This document shows positions 33,036 through 33,058 of a DNA stretch of 33,058 nucleotides, one piece after another (within the stretch, counting starts at the first letter, position 1; every line of letters starts with the position of its first letter). Source of the DNA: Rhodothermia bacterium (GTDB taxonomy: Bacteria > Bacteroidota > Rhodothermia > Rhodothermales > UBA2364); contig JAFLBZ010000045.1 of the NCBI GenBank assembly GCA_017303715.1, positions 1-33,058 of the forward strand, read 5' to 3'. The translations under genes were made by a program, and so were the position numbers. Below the pieces are notes generated by a model. The model searched no databases. It had not been told where the DNA came from and saw nothing but the letters and a program-made list of their open reading frames with translations.

Positions 33036-33058
33036 ATTATGATTCCGACTAATTTAAG

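Overview
The window suggests a moderate-GC bacterium of the Bacteroidota in the broad sense (FCB group, possibly a Rhodothermota-type lineage). The clues are a secreted beta-propeller protein with a type IX secretion (T9SS) C-terminal sorting domain, a DUF2490 outer-membrane barrel, sparse Shine-Dalgarno sites, a few TAnnTTTG-like promoter boxes, and RND permeases of the kind common in this group. The rank below phylum is a guess. I see no rRNA, tRNA, transposase or CRISPR array.

Layout. (1) 1-1470 is a dense non-coding patchwork of short palindromic modules: a seven-copy tandem of a 51-bp unit, a 64/42-bp two-module tandem, and a ~210-bp duplicated block. (2) 1638-11974, plus strand, is a nearly gapless purine-catabolism operon: guanine deaminase (guaD), xanthine dehydrogenase (xdhA, xdhB), allantoinase (allB), allantoicase (alc), membrane cytochrome-c-linked urate oxidase (puuD), an OHCU decarboxylase/HIU hydrolase fusion, and a DUF6986 aldolase-superfamily protein of unknown reaction. 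Together the genes convert guanine to xanthine, urate, 5-hydroxyisourate, OHCU, S-allantoin, allantoate, and finally urea plus ureidoglycolate. No ureidoglycolate lyase, glyoxylate carboligase, urease, xdhC or transporter is present, which makes the DUF6986 protein the obvious unexplained member. (3) 12131-14662 is an Asp-box propeller protein with a T9SS tail; it converges on and overlaps a DUF6688-like membrane protein. (4) 16163-16612 is a small secreted protein.

(5) 24607-16714, minus strand, is a long co-directional run: M42 aminopeptidase, DUF2490 barrel, polyprenyl-phosphate-type glycosyltransferase, WecD-like acetyltransferase, DUF6508 protein, WecE-like sugar aminotransferase, GH1 glycosidase, 3-mercaptopyruvate-type sulfurtransferase and uracil phosphoribosyltransferase. 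The glycosyltransferase, acetyltransferase and aminotransferase look like a dTDP-4-acetamido-4,6-dideoxygalactose (Fuc4NAc-type) or related module. (6) 24980-31709, plus strand, holds two different RND permeases with no periplasmic adaptor or outer-membrane factor beside them.

(7) 31920-33058 is an AT-rich tail. It holds a stand-alone AraC-type regulator whose frame is broken exactly at a run of ten C (nine would restore a 148-residue protein), a Cys-rich lipoprotein overlapped by a 22-codon membrane-peptide ORF, and a ~65-bp inverted-repeat structure near the window end.

The best candidates for something new are the DUF6986 protein at the end of a ureidoglycolate-producing operon, the poly-C switch in the AraC gene, and the modular palindromic repeat island.
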